A stretch of DNA of 64,000 nt from contig JAHDVF020001564.1 of the NCBI GenBank assembly GCA_022606425.2, positions 310,001 through 374,000 of the forward strand, given 5' to 3'. The position numbers and the translations under genes were made by a program. The notes under the pieces are model-generated. The model made no database searches. It was not told where the DNA came from and saw only the letters and a list, made by a program, of their open reading frames with translations. Source of the DNA: Lepidostoma basale. Lineage: Eukaryota > Arthropoda > Insecta > Trichoptera > Lepidostomatidae. Position 1 is the stretch's first letter; the number at the start of each line of letters is the position of its first letter. Below are positions 49,598-61,279 of this stretch, one piece after another.

Positions 49598-49920
49598 AAT
49601 GTCAGGGCAGGTGTTAAAGGTAAAAGGAATTATATGGAACTTTGCAGAGTTTCACGTTGTGTTGTGTATTTTCTGCACTATTAAATGCAAGTGTCTAAAA
49701 CGAATACACAAAGGCGACAAGGCCGACTGATGAAATGGAGGTTATGGTACCAACTTACTGATTACAAAACAAGACACAGATTTCATAAACAGACATAAAG
49801 GAAAATAAAAAAGGGTCAAATTATCTATGCATTTGGGAATGAAGCAGAATTAGGCTGAGTATTAATGAAGAAATAATACATTATATTAACCGCTCCCGGG
49901 CTTTTGTTCACACTTGGCAT
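49598..49920 (+). other. Atlastin intron, unassigned
   Basis: No repeat family or exon recognised. Confidence 0.4.
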
Positions 49921-50160
49921 TTCAACTAACTGACTGACTAACCATCACGCCGTTTCCCCGGAGGGGTAGGCAGAGAGAATGGACCGCCAAACTGTTCTAC
50001 CCTGACATAACTCTCGGGCCTCTTCCACATTCACGCACCGTGACACGCACGCTCGTCGATTGTTCCTGCTTCGAACATGGCCGCCGTTGAGTATTTGATT
50101 AATTTAGTAATGCCATATCTTCCTTGGCCTTCCTCGACTTCTTTCTACATTCACACTATT
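49921..50160 (-). mobile_element. LINE-A 3' fragment
   Basis: Starts CTAACTGACTGACTAACCAT (tail complement), then the antisense of SAYPSGETA to KEVEEGQGRYG-like. Confidence 0.8.
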
Positions 50161-50239
50161 TGTTGCTTATACTCGTACATACATGTTAAAATAAGACACG
50201 TTAAAATAACACAGATGTCCATGATAAAATAATACACAT

Positions 50240-50495
50240 CGCACCGTGAGTGTAAAACCGAAACAAGTGCAAATATACAGTTTGGAGATATGGGAGTTTA
50301 AAGACTTCATATTGCTTGGAAAAACTGTTTTTTTAATAAACCAATGATTTTCAGTTTAAAGTAATATATATATATAAACCGAAAATCATTGGTTTATTTT
50401 AAAAAAAAAGTTTTTCCAAGCAATATGAAGTCTTTAAACTCCCATATCACCAAACTGTATATTTGCACTTGTTTCGGTTTTACACTCACGGTGCG
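50240..50495. mobile_element. FB-1 foldback element, copy 2
   Basis: Same hairpin as 11682-11944, 256 bp, with ACAT on both sides (50236-50239 and 50496-50499), a different 4-bp duplication from copy 1. Confidence 0.88.
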
Positions 50496-50796
50496 ACATA
50501 TATCAGCAAATTGATATGTACATATATACCTATACGATCAGTAAAGGACGTATAGGTCATTTGGAGAATGTCCACATCGACTGACACCTCATTCAAGAGC
50601 ACCATACCCCGGGTCATTGTATGCTGCGTCATGACATTTGTTCTGCTATGCGGTATGCACAACAGATCGTGTCTTCTAGCGCAAGCATTCCTGTCCGGTA
50701 TGCTTTTTTATTTGTCCAACTCCTCAGGTGGTCGACATTTAATTTTTAATTTATTTTATCGTGCCACGTTTTTCCTCGGTCTTCTTATATTTCTAG

Positions 50797-50857
50797 AACA
50801 CGGGATCTTCGGTGTGGCAGTCATAGCCCTTACCACTCTGCCACGAAGTTCGTCATT
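50797..50857 (-). mobile_element. tRNA-Gly-like SINE head fragment
   Basis: Complement reads GACGAACTTCGTGGCAGAGT, GGTAAGGGCTATGACTGCCA, CACCGAAGATC. Confidence 0.6.
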
Positions 50858-51002
50858 GAAAATAAATTGTGTTTCCTTAAAAATTCTAATTAAAATCTCT
50901 TGTCATATAAAGGGTTCAACATTGACATCAAACGAAATTAGTTCAATCAAATATAATATGTGATACAGTATTGAGTATTGTCAGAATTTATAAGTTATTT
51001 AA

Positions 51003-51560
51003 ATATCAAATCAGTTTATTTCATCAATAGACATTACAAAATTAATTTTTAAGGCATCTATTGAGAACAGGTAAAATAATATATTGTGTATAGTATACTA
51101 CCAGAAACGCATGAGGGACGATATCACTAATATGAAAGACGTCGATCTTCGAGGAGACCGCGTTCAGAAGATTAATTGCTCTTCCCACCGGTGTCACCAG
51201 AGGCAGGTTGGTTCTGGCGGCCGGTAGGTAAAACAATCTATGCTGTCACTATCGGAGATATCTATCAGGGACAAAAAGCCGAACACGCTCCAGCACGGCC
51301 TAGTTCTCGATATATCCCCTGAGTAATCTAAAGAAATTGGTTATGAGATGCCCATCTCTTCGAAGCTGCAGAGAGTTGGCCCCAAGCATTCCCAAAAGAA
51401 ATGCCGTGGGATAGAGCCACGGATAACTACCATACTCCCTCATGTAGAGATACCTCAGAAATTTGTCTGAACCCTCTCCAGCATAACGGAATATCTCGCC
51501 TCGCGAGGACTCCATATCATGGAACCACTTTCGAGTCTGCCCCGAACCAATGGACTCTGA
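51003..51560 (-). mobile_element. LINE-B 3' copy
   Basis: 3' end at left (complement of AATAAACTGATTTGATAT). Minus frames give KFLRYLYMREYGSYPWLYPT, FLLGMLGANSLQLRRDGHLI and TNLPLVTPVGRAINLLNAVS. Confidence 0.83.
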
Positions 51561-51678
51561 GCACATGAAATATGTTAATTTTATTAGAGTTGAATTTTCA
51601 TACAACATTTTGAATGTATACAAATACTTGTAGACAAATCCTGGATATACTTAACCCATTGCGGGTTAGTCATTTTTA

Positions 51679-52133
51679 AGGATTAATTTTATCTCAATAG
51701 AGACGAAGATGTAAATTGTTTTTTTTAAACAGAATATGGTGGTCGAGGCGTTTCCAGGACTAATGACCTGTCATTGGTTGGGTTAAGCGATCGCTTTATG
51801 AAATACAACATTCCCCATTCCGCCCTTCTTACGACCACCACGTCAGATAATTTTTTGAAAGTTAACACACGAGCCTCTGTCTAATGTTGACTCAATTATG
51901 ACCTAAACCATAATCGGCCAGTTTACTATTAAGCGTGCGATATATACATCTTTCAAAAAATTATCAGACGTGGTGGTCGTAAGAACGGCGGAATGGGGAA
52001 TGTTGTATTACATAAAGCGATCGCTTAACCCAACCAATGACAGGTCATCAGTCCTGTAAACGCCTCGACCACCATATTCTGTTAAAAAAATAACAATTTA
52101 CATCTTCGTCTCTATTGAGATAAAATTAATCCT
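51679..52133. mobile_element. Large inverted-repeat element (family I) around an inner repeat
   Basis: Arms of about 190 bp: AGGATTAATTTTATCTCAAT at the left and its complement at the right; each arm contains CCAACCAATGACAGGTCAT or its complement. The roughly 80-bp centre (51868-51946) is shared, inverted, with 60395-60480. It abuts a LINE-A tail at 52134. Confidence 0.82.
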
Positions 52134-52820
52134 AACTAACCATCACGCCGTCTCCCCGAAGGGGTAGGCAGAAAGAATGGACTGCCACACTTTTCTTTCC
52201 TGAAATATTTCTCTCGCTTCCTCAACATTCATACGAGTACATCGTGTCATGCACGCGCGTTGATTTCTCTTACTCCTCACATGGCCGACATTCAATATTT
52301 GATTTATTTTATCGTGCCACGTTTTCCTCGGTCTTCCTCTATTTCTGGTTCCATTTACATCGTTAACATATTCTTTTTAACCATTCATTCTTTCCATATG
52401 TCCAAACCATCTTAATGACCCTTTCATTATTTTGTTCATAACACTTCCATTCGCAACACATTCACTTCTTATACTTGCATTCGACACTCTATCGTACACA
52501 GAGTATACACACATTCTTCTAAGAGATCTCATTTCTACTGCATTTATTTTACTTTCATCCTTCTTTTGCCAGTTCCATGCTTCGCTTCCATACATAAGGG
52601 TCGGTAGAAAAACACCATTATGCACTGGCATTCTAGCTTTTTTGGATAGGTTTTTGTTTGAGATGACAACTTTAAGTGCACCATTCACTTTGTTGCCTGC
52701 TCCAACCCTTCTTTCAATATCCCTCTCCACTCGCCCATCTCGTCTAAACATACTACCTTAATACACGAACTCAACTACTTGCTCCAAATTTTCACCATTC
52801 ACGCTAATGTTGCGTGGACT
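52134..52820 (-). mobile_element. LINE-A copy
   Basis: Antisense tail CTAACTAACCATCACGCC; minus frame 52751-52377 reads VERDIERRVGAGNKVNGALK, YGSEAWNWQKKDESKINAVE and GSLRWFGHMERMNG. Confidence 0.87.
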
Positions 52821-52857
52821 GTCGTGATTTCTTCTGTTAATTATTCCTTTAATTTAA

Positions 52858-53135
52858 ATAACTAACCATCACGCCGTCTCCCCGAAAGGGTAGACAGAAA
52901 GAATGGACTGTCACACTTTTTACTGATGCGGCACTCCATCCTTCTCTTTTCGCCCCGCGGGAGACGCGGTGTGATGGGTTGCGAACGTCATCGCCACCAA
53001 TAGGCATCTCCCGCGCACACTTCGATCGTCCAACACCCACAAAATAAATCTAAAACAAATAATATAAAATAAAATGACACAAAAATAATTTAACATAAAA
53101 TGCTATTTTTAGATGGTGCACATATTGTCTATTTA
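52858..53135 (-). mobile_element. NA-D SINE-like element
   Basis: Near-identical to 18415-18725, including the 5' part ending around AATAGACAATATGTGCACC on the minus strand. Confidence 0.8.
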
Positions 53136-53711
53136 ATTTATGTTCCACGTATCCACCGTTTTTTTAATTTAGCACATAATGTAAAAACACATAATGTTTT
53201 TTTTCGATGTTGCACATGTTGACATGGACGATCCGGACTTTTGTGTTTATTTAATTTATGTTACACGTATCCAGAGTTTTTTAAATTAGCTGTAATTTGG
53301 CACTTAACCAGCAAGAACTTAAAAATAATATTGAAGAAATTATTCAAATTGTCATTGGAACAAATGAAATTGAATTTTTGTATATAAATTAATAACACAC
53401 TGTTAATTAATCCTTGAATTTGTATATATAAATTATTTGTTATAAATGTATGTGTGTAGTACGTTTGGTAGTATGTGTGAAGCCGCCCACCAGGTTAGAT
53501 CAGTGAACTAGGAAGGCGGAGGCCCACCGCCAGAACTTAATCGATCTGTGTCTCATGGCAGGGACATTGCCAAAATCGTCGTGCCCCGAAATAAAAATAC
53601 ATTTATCACCAATAACCCCGGGGCAATTGTCTACACTCGTAACGGTTCCCGTGACCAACCGACTCCATGAAATCTTCATTAACCTCTCGAGTAGTTTGAT
53701 ACAACAACAAC
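53136..53711 (+). other. Atlastin intron with an unassigned mid-GC block
   Basis: 53480-53700 has balanced composition and open frames on both strands but no recognisable protein family. It might be an unidentified element fragment. Confidence 0.35.
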
Positions 53712-54160
53712 AAACCATCACGTCGTTACCCCGCAGAGGTAGGCAGAGAGAATAGACCGCCACACTACTCTATCCTGACATACCTCTTTAGCCTTCTCCA
53801 CATTCATACATCGAGTCATACACGCACGTCGATTCTTCTAGCTTCTGACATGACCAACCTTTAATATTTGATTAATTTGGTCATGCCATGTTTTCCTCGG
53901 TCTACCTCGACTCCTTACTCCATTTACATCGTTAACGTATACTTTTTAAACCATTCTTTCTTCACCCATGCGCTCCTTTTATAATTGTGTTCATAATACC
54001 TTCTTTCGCTCTACATTCCTTCCTAATATCAGCATTTGAGATTCTGTCGTACATCGTTCTACCACACATACGTCTTAGGAACCTCATCTCATCTTTATTC
54101 TGCCAGTTCCATGCTTTGCTTCCATACATTAGGGTTGGGACCAGAACTCCATTGAGTAGG
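53712..54160 (-). mobile_element. LINE-A copy with (TTG)n-type end
   Basis: CAACAACAACAAACCATCAC at the left edge, as in 29514, then the antisense SAYLCGVT to YGSKAWNWQN. Internal deletions. Confidence 0.8.
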
Positions 54161-54189
54161 TTGATTTACGAAACAATTCTTTTTAAATT

Positions 54190-54330
54190 GTCCATTGTTT
54201 TGGCCGAAACACTATGATACTTCAACATCATTACTGTTAAAATTTAAACCACTGTTATAATATCACAATTTCATTTTATTCACGTGAGTGATGTTGGCAT
54301 CATCAGGTGTTACAATAAACTGTTTGGAAT
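54190..54330 (+). repeat. MITE-like fragment
   Basis: TTTTGGCCGAAACACTATGA, TAAACCACTGTTATAATATC and GATGTTGGCATCATCAGG; the last resembles 28890-28910. Confidence 0.45.
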
Positions 54331-54759
54331 AAACATTTGATAGATAATGGCATTAATATCATAAATACTGCGCATAACAAATATGGCATTTGGTTTAAAA
54401 TACAATTTTTGTGTATAAATAATTATTATAGACACATCATAGAAACACCTTAAAATATACACTGTAGTAGACGTACCTACCGACAGTGACGTTATTATTT
54501 GCGTCATTTTTTTGAACTACCAGATTTTCCAACTTCGTTCTTGTTTTAAATATTAAAAGGTTGATACAATAATACTTTGATTACACACGTATTAAAATTT
54601 GTAGTCAATTTGAGTTTACACGTGTTTTATAGGAAATTCGCTAAAAGCATTCTTTATATTTTGAAAACTGTTTAAATAGACTGGTAATTCGGTAGTTTAT
54701 TATATTTTATTCAATGTTTATAAAATATGTTTATTTTCCTTTATTATTCTCTCTCTGTA

Positions 54760-55142
54760 ATTAATTCTGTTGTATGATAGAATACCGAACGATGAAATAA
54801 GATAGAAATGTAAGGCAGATGACATCATGAATAATATTTAAAAAAGATCCCTGAGATGGTTTGGACATATGGAACAAATGGATAAAGAAGAATGGTTAAA
54901 AAGTTGTAAACAAGCAGCGTGAGTGGAAAAAGAAGCCGAGGACGACCGAGGAAAACATGGCATGACCAAATTAATCAATTACTAAAAGGCGGCCACATTC
55001 GAAGTCGGAATAATCGACGTGCCTTCATGGTACGATGTATGAATGTAGAGGAAGCCAGAGAGATATGCCAGGACAGAGCATTGTGGCGATCCATCCTCTC
55101 TGCCTACCCCTCCGGGGAAATGGCGTGATGGTTAGTTAGTTA
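54760..55142 (+). mobile_element. LINE-A copy, GGHIRSRNN sub-family
   Basis: Ends with the open run SGKRSRGRPRKTWHDQINQL, GGHIRSRNNRRAFMVRCMNV, EEAREICQDRALWRSILSAY, PSGEMA, stop, then GATGGTTAGTTAGTTAGTTA: the cleanest C-terminus and tail of the family here. Confidence 0.9.
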
Positions 55143-55150
55143 GTTAGTTA

Positions 55151-55268
55151 GTTTTTAATTAAATAATTTATAATATTTATACCCCATAATTCAGTAATTA
55201 GGTACTTAAGTTTTTAATTAAATAATTTATAATATTTTTACCCCATAATTCAGTAATTAGGTACTTAA
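55151..55268 (+). repeat. Tandem duplication, 59-bp unit x2
   Basis: Two copies of GTTTTTAATTAAATAATTTA to TAGGTACTTAA, one difference seen, directly after the LINE-A tail; a partial third at 55325-55355. Confidence 0.85.
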
Positions 55269-55578
55269 TTCCAAGATAGTTATTACCGTCACGTGATTAC
55301 CATACAACAAAAATATTATTATTACCCCATAATTCAGTACTTACTTAATTCCAACATTTACTACCGTTACATAGCTATTGTTTCTTAAAACATTCTCACT
55401 TGTTTTTTATCTCCCATTCGCAAATCTTCGCTAATTACTCTGATATTTTGAGATATATTTATCTCGCTCAGGTCATCACAGGTTGAGTCACCTTCACGTT
55501 TTCTGACATCATAGAGCTTTTTGTAATATCAATCTGTTGAATGCAGTCATTTTAAACGCGGAACTTTCTAGCTCCATG

Positions 55579-56419
55579 CAGTGGCGTGCCTAGGGTCAAC
55601 CAGTAAGGCAAGCTCGTCCGACTTTTTTGTGTTATAATATTAGTAGAGGGTCACGATAATGTATTTTTACAGATTAAAAGAGTTTTATTTTTCTAAATTA
55701 ATTAATTTTAAATCCCATTTAGGCGCATTTTAAATCTAACAAATACAAAAAAAAATCTGCGTCATCAAACTCATGTTCTTGCATAATATAATAATGTATT
55801 TACAAATACAAGAAGAAATATAATTTATAAGAAATAAGCTGTAAATAGACAATAATAATAAATTTGTTAACACCGAAACACGAATTATAAATAAATGTTC
55901 GTAAAGAAATTACATAATCTTTATTTTCATAACATTTCTGCACATAACGTAAATGACAGATAACATTCTGACAATAGAAATGAAGTTCGTGACACATCGA
56001 ATAGTAACATACTTCAGAGTGATAAAGCCCGGCTTCGAATCTATATAAAAAAAAATGTAGATATCTTCTGGTACAAGTCAAAAATACATAAGTGCGACAA
56101 AGACCCTTTTACATTTTGCAAGCCCAATATGAAAACATGTGGACGTAGGCCATTTCGCGGGCGTCTCACCTACGGTACGTATGAATGAAATAAAATACGG
56201 TGCGTATGAGTGGAACAAAACATACTCGTACACTTAGGTTATTTCTGCACATGTCAGAGGAATCATTAGCAACGCAACGAATTAAATCGCTTTAACTCGC
56301 GCGAAAATTCTAAATATTATTTTATTCGTAGACGGCTCAAACACGCAAAAAACATTGTTTTATTATAGATTTTTCAAGGCAAGCCCGGCTTTTCGGCTTG
56401 TATGGAAGTACCGCCACTG
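55579..56419 (+). mobile_element. hAT-like non-autonomous element
   Basis: 841 bp from CAGTGGCGTGCCTAGGGTC to AAGTACCGCCACTG. Flanks GCTCCATG and GTTCCATG form an 8-bp duplication with one mismatch, as expected for hAT. No transposase frame. Confidence 0.85.
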
Positions 56420-56734
56420 GTTCCATGTTTCATTCAACAAAAACTCAGGCTTTCGATCTCATTAAATCGTGTTGGAATCATTCCAAAATCAAAATAGCAA
56501 CATTCAAACCTGACTTACCTAAACATTCCAAGAACATGTAAGGTAATTGGTCCCATTAAATGTTTTGATTTAACCACTTAATAACCTAGAACGATTCCCT
56601 CTCGTGCGCCAAATGCGTTCCAATTACCCCTAACCCGAGTTACGCTCGCTTTTATTGTGTTCTATGTTGAACTAACACGTGTAACGCTCGTCATTCGCGT
56701 TAAATTATTACCGTTTTATTACTATCTGTAAATA

Positions 56735-57090
56735 AATCTAACTAACCAACTAACAATCGCGCCGTTTCCTCGGGTGGGTAGGCAGGGAGGATGGACCGCC
56801 ATACCGTTCCTTTCTGACATACCTCTCTAGATTCCTCCACATTCATACATCGTAACTGAATTACGTGACTTCGAATGTGGCCGTCTTTCAGTATTTGATT
56901 AATTTAGTCTTGCCATGCGTACCTTGGTCTTCCACAGCTTCTCTTTCCACTCACACTGCTTGTATACAGCATTTTAACCATTCTTATCTCGTCCATTCGT
57001 TCCATATGTCAAAACCATTTTAGGGATCATTTTTTAATTTTACTTATGATGCAGTCATTTGCCTTACATTTGTTTCTTATTTCGTCGTTT
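56735..57090 (-). mobile_element. LINE-A 3' copy, degraded
   Basis: CTAACTAACCAACTAACAAT (tail complement), then the antisense of SLPTHPRKR, ARVR-like to the MKWFDIWNE region. Confidence 0.78.
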
Positions 57091-57234
57091 CGTGTAAATT
57101 AAATTGTTTTAATTTATTATTAAAAAAATAAGATTATTATGATATATTTTTTTTAGTTTACCTAGTTTTACCAAACTTAAAACAGTGTTCTTGTAAAAAA
57201 AATGTCTCTCTGTACTGCTGATATTTATGTACTG

Positions 57235-57440
57235 CGACGACCTTCGTGGCAAAGTGGCAACATCTACGATTGTGACACCGAACGTCCCGGATTCAATTCC
57301 CGGTGATACAGTGTGATTGTCACACATTAGCTACCTATCACACACATGTCATGAGAATCATTATATTAGCCATACTCTTAACATCGATTGGGGTCACGCT
57401 CTACAGATGTAAAAGAGCTATTCAACACAATAATAATATT
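57235..57440 (+). mobile_element. tRNA-Gly-like SINE
   Basis: GACGACCTTCGTGGCAAAGT, GATTGTGACACCGAACGTC, GATTCAATTCCCGG; 3' end AAAGAGCTATTCAACACAAT AATAATA. Confidence 0.78.
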
Positions 57441-57527
57441 TTTATTTTACTAATAAATCTTCCAACCACTGTAATAATCTATTGTTTTTTCTTTCGAAAA
57501 TTAGAGGTGAATTCGTTTGAAATCATA

Positions 57528-57740
57528 AACTAACTAACTAACCAATCATCACGCCATCTCCCCGAAGGGGTAGGAAGAAAGAATAGACCCCACACAGTTT
57601 CTTCCTGACATACTTCTCTCGCTTCCTCAACATCGTTTCCAGCACGCACGTCGATTTCTTCGACTTCTCACGTGCCGACATTCAATATGATTTATTTGAT
57701 CGATTCTCGGTCTTCCTCTATTTCTAGTTCCATTTATATC
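57528..57740 (-). mobile_element. LINE-A 3' fragment
   Basis: ACTAACTAACTAACCAATCA (tail complement) to the complement of NRGRPRI-like sequence. Confidence 0.75.
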
Positions 57741-57774
57741 ATAATTAGTGTTTTATCAGCATAATTACTGTTTT

Positions 57775-58012
57775 ATCTCCCAACATGCAGAATCAACGTG
57801 CCTTTGGTGATGCCGGTTGGGAGAGCAATCGAACTGCTGAACATGACCGTTTCGAAGATCGACGTTTTTCATATTAGTAAAGTATCTTGTATTCCTAAAG
57901 TCGAACCATCTCTCATGCGTTCCTGGTATTGTATATTATATTTTACATGTTCTCGATATATTCCTTAAACTATAATTGTTGTTTGTAATGTGACCAAATA
58001 AACTGATCAGAT
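57775..58012 (+). mobile_element. LINE-B 3' terminus
   Basis: NQRAFGDAGWESNRTAEHDR-frame remnant of the LPLV.PVGRAI region, ending AATAAACTGATCAGATT. Confidence 0.7.
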
Positions 58013-58384
58013 TCTCCACACATTCGTCCACTCATTTCTACTCTATTTATTCTACTTTCATCTTTCTTTAGCTAGTTTCATGCTCCACTTTCATACATAA
58101 GGAATTATTGTTTAGTAAATTTGGCAGTTGCGTGGGTAGGCGTACGATTGAATTCTCTGTCTCCCGCGACGTCTGGCTCTCAAAGTTCACCTCGATATAA
58201 ATACTCGAGTGGACGAAAAGCAGAGCTTCGGGCAGGATTTTAGGTCATCGAGTTCCGACTATCACCGCCGGTGATTCGGTACAGACAGATTTATGGCGAC
58301 CAAAAGCAATATTTATCTTGTTTATCGTTTTTTTAACAATGATGTTAAACTCTATATTAAATAGTTAATACGAATTGAAACGTA
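58013..58384 (+). other. Mixed repeat remnants
   Basis: 58020-58105 is a short LINE-A antisense piece (NW.KKDESRIN region). 58322-58384 resembles a MITE-1 left flank. 58130-58310 is unassigned, with balanced GC. Confidence 0.45.
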
Positions 58385-59279
58385 CGAGGTCTATCCAATA
58401 AATATGCGAACTGCGTTGCTCAGTTGAAATTCGCGCAAGAGCACTGTCTACTTTATTGCCGGGTGAGCCACTAAGTGAATCCGTAATCACCAAACCGTCA
58501 AGGTAAACGTAGCGCTCGAACGGGGAATTTTTTTGTGGCGTGTGTTTTATGCTCTTGTCGACACCATTGTCCATAGATTGACAAACATATATTGAACAAC
58601 AAGTCAACATCAATTTTCTGGTGAATCTTGGGAATAATTATCGGGAAATTCATGAAATGTTAAAGGCTATTTATGGAGTTAAGACAATGAAGAAACATGC
58701 CCGGTTTAAGTGGATCAAGTTTTAGTGAGGGCAATGATGACTGCAAGGACGATGCAAGTTTAGGGCGACGATGATGAAAACATTGAACGTTTTCTGTCTA
58801 TTATGCTTTCCAATCATCGATTAACTGTTCGGATGATTGGTGATGAACTAAATTTAGGAAAATCGTCTGTGCACACGATTTGAACAGAACATTTGAAGTT
58901 GAGAAAATCACGACAATGCGCCTTCACATTCATCACTGATCTTCCGTCAGTTTCTGACCCGTAATGCGATCTCTGTGATTGATAGCCCTCCCTATTCACC
59001 AGATTTAACCCCTGGCGACTTCTTTTTGTTCCCGAAATGTAAAGAGGTCATGCGGGGGCGGCACGTGTAACGTTAAACATTAAACGTGAAACGACAAAGC
59101 AGCTGAAGAGCCTGACTCCTGAAGACATCCAGGAATGTTTTGAATAATGGAAACGGAGGTGGGACAAGTGCATTGGTACAAATAGAGAGCATTTTGAAGG
59201 GGATATGATTGATCTGCCCTAAATTTTGTATAATATATATTTTTTTAAATCAGTTCTCGTATTTATTGGACAGACCTCG
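58385..59279 (+). pseudogene. Decayed mariner
   Basis: Ends CGAGGTCTATCCAATAAATA and the complement CGAGGTCTGTCCAATAAATA, 895 bp. Readable transposase parts are NHRLTVRMIGDELNLGKSSV, PPYSPDLTPGDFFLFPK and WKRRWDKCIGTNREHFEGDM; much of the catalytic core is deleted. Related to the intact copy at 202-1522 (both have the WKKRW.KCI C-terminus). Confidence 0.82.
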
Positions 59280-59474
59280 TTTGTATACGTACTCGTATAA
59301 GTTTTTTAAGGACCGACAATAAACTCCTGATATACAAAACGGTCATAAGGCCGATCTTCCGATATACGAAAACTCCAAATCCTGCAAAATAAGGCTGTCC
59401 ATGTATCGCTTGGTGCCCCTTCATAATAAATTCATATATTACCAGGATTCCCGATTATATTTGCAGTTGTGTTA

Positions 59475-59840
59475 TCAAGTGCCCTGTCGGGTCCCCCCAA
59501 CGTTGGCGATCACCTCGGCGAACCCGTCCTGACAGCGAAAAACTGCGCCGCTCGGAACAGCTCCTCCACACTTCGGATGCCGGTCCACTCCCTCACGTTT
59601 CGCAGCCAGGACATTTGTCTCTTACCGGGCCCTCGGCGTCCCTCACTTTTCCCCTCCAATATCAGTTGGAGAAGGTGGTACTTTTCCCCACGCAGTACAT
59701 GACCCAGATAACAATTCCCTGTCAACTGTAGCTCGCCTCAGGACTTCGGCATTGGTAACCATGTCTGTCCAGGAGCATTCGGCGATGGAGCCACATTTCA
59801 AATGCTTCCAGTCTGTTCATTGAGTTAACTTTCAAGTTTA
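59475..59840 (-). mobile_element. LINE-M 3' copy
   Basis: Minus frame 59725-59510 reads YLGHVLRGEKYHLLQLILEG, KSEGRRGPGKRQMSWLRNVR, EWTGIRSVEELFRAAQFF: the C-terminus of a LINE RT protein. Confidence 0.78.
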
Positions 59841-59990
59841 ATATCCCCTGATTAATTTAAAGAAATGTTGAGATGGTCCCCAACATTCCCAGGATAGAGC
59901 CACGGATAGCTATCATACTCCTTCATATAGAGATACCTCAGATTTTTTTCTGAACCCTCTCCAGCATAACGGAATATCAGACTATATGTC
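59841..59990 (-). mobile_element. LINE-B fragment
   Basis: Antisense of YAGEGSEKNLRYLYMKEYDS-like and YPWLYP. Confidence 0.65.
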
Positions 59991-60294
59991 ACGATTGACA
60001 CTGTAAAAAGTAGCCTTCAATTGATATTGTAATTTTAGTTAACGCGAGGTGTCATAATAGATATAATGTCGGCGTTGGCCGGTGTTTACATTCAACACCT
60101 TGACTTGCACTTTTGCTTTCGTAAAACTTTTAATTGCTTTCGCTCCTCGCGTGCGGCTGGGCTATACCGGGTAACGCATTCAGTTCGCCCGTGCTTTCCA
60201 TGCTAGAATACCTTACAAACTAACTTCCCGCCATTTTATCCACGACATTGCGTGACGCGTACCGGCTGGCTAGATTCCGGGAACCTTTTTTAAT
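59991..60294 (+). other. Atlastin intron, unassigned
   Basis: Includes a CG-rich patch at 60145-60180; no element or exon recognised. Confidence 0.4.
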
Positions 60295-60385
60295 GCAAAC
60301 GAATGATAACGTCTGTTTTCTAGAAGTTTAATTTGATTTTATGGGAATAAAACGTTCCGTCTTGACAAGACGTCAAATTAATAAG
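60295..60385 (+). repeat. MITE-1 left part
   Basis: GCAAACGAATGATAACGTCT GTTTTCTAGAAG. Confidence 0.55.
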
Positions 60386-60394
60386 AGGTCACCT

Positions 60395-60670
60395 CCGAAA
60401 TATCGCACGCTTAATAGTAAACTAACCGATTATGGTTTAGGTCATAATTGAGTTAACATTAGACAGAGGCTTGTGTGAACGCTATCCATCTATTTTTCAC
60501 AATGTTAACGCTATCCATTCGTACGTACGATAATCGTTCACAATGTTAACGCTATCCATTCGTACGTGTTTTTCGACTGTTTTTTGTTAAAACACCGACT
60601 CATGTCAGATTGGGCAAAACTTGCTTTTTTGAGTTAAGCCAGTGTTCTATTAAGCGTGCGACATGTTGTA
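60395..60670. repeat. Family J repeat (inner repeat of 51679-52133)
   Basis: TCGCACGCTTAATAGTAAAC, TTATGGTTTAGGTCATAATT and TTAACATTAGACAGAGG; an end-like TATTAAGCGTGCGA lies at about 60650. A tandem piece ACGCTATCCATTCGTACGT occurs twice. Confidence 0.6.
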
Positions 60671-60741
60671 TTTAATATTGATTAAATTGTGATTTCCATG
60701 TATAGATGGTTTGGACAAATGGAAATAATGAATAAAGAAAA

Positions 60742-61275
60742 ACTAACTAACTAACTTACCATCACGCCGTCTCACCGGAGGGGTAGGAAGAAAGAATGGA
60801 ACGCCACACTGTTCTGTCCTGACATACTTATCTCGTTTCCTCTACATTCATACATCTTGTCATGCACGCACGTCGATTTCTCCGACTCCTCACGTGACCG
60901 ACATTCAATATTTGATTGATTTGATCGTGCCACGTTTTCATCGGCCTTCCTCTATTTATAGCTCCGTTCACGCCGTTTACATATACCTTCTTTACCATTC
61001 TGTCTTCACTCATTATTTCCATGTGTCCAAACCATCTTTATGACCCTTTCCTTATTTAGTTCATAACACTTTCATTCGCACCACATTCACTTCTTATACT
61101 TGTATTTGTCACTCCATCATATACAGATTTGCTACGCATTCGTCTTAGAGATCTCATTTCTACTGCATTTATTCTACTTTCATCCTTCTTTTGCCAGTTC
61201 CATGCTTCGCTTCCATACATAAGGGTCGGCACAAGAACACCATTGTGCACTGCCATCTTAGCTTTTTTGGATAGG
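60742..61275 (-). mobile_element. LINE-A copy, left half of an inverted pair
   Basis: Tail complement AACTAACTAACTTACCATCA at the left. Minus frames read MYGSEAWNWQKKDESRINAV, TSIRSECGANESVMN, GVNGAINRGRPMKTWHDQIN. Confidence 0.87.
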
Positions 61276-61279
61276 CTTT

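Noticed and set aside
53500..53763. 88-residue minus-strand frame
   Set aside because: Its C-terminal half has no recognised homology and its N-terminal part is the LINE-A tail; not called as a gene.
55127..55150. Telomeric repeat tract
   Set aside because: The unit is TTAG, not TTAGG, and it always follows a LINE-A 3' end; it is a retrotransposon tail.
58399..58613. Minus-strand 82-residue frame in the second mariner
   Set aside because: Antisense of the decayed transposon; the transposase is on the plus strand.
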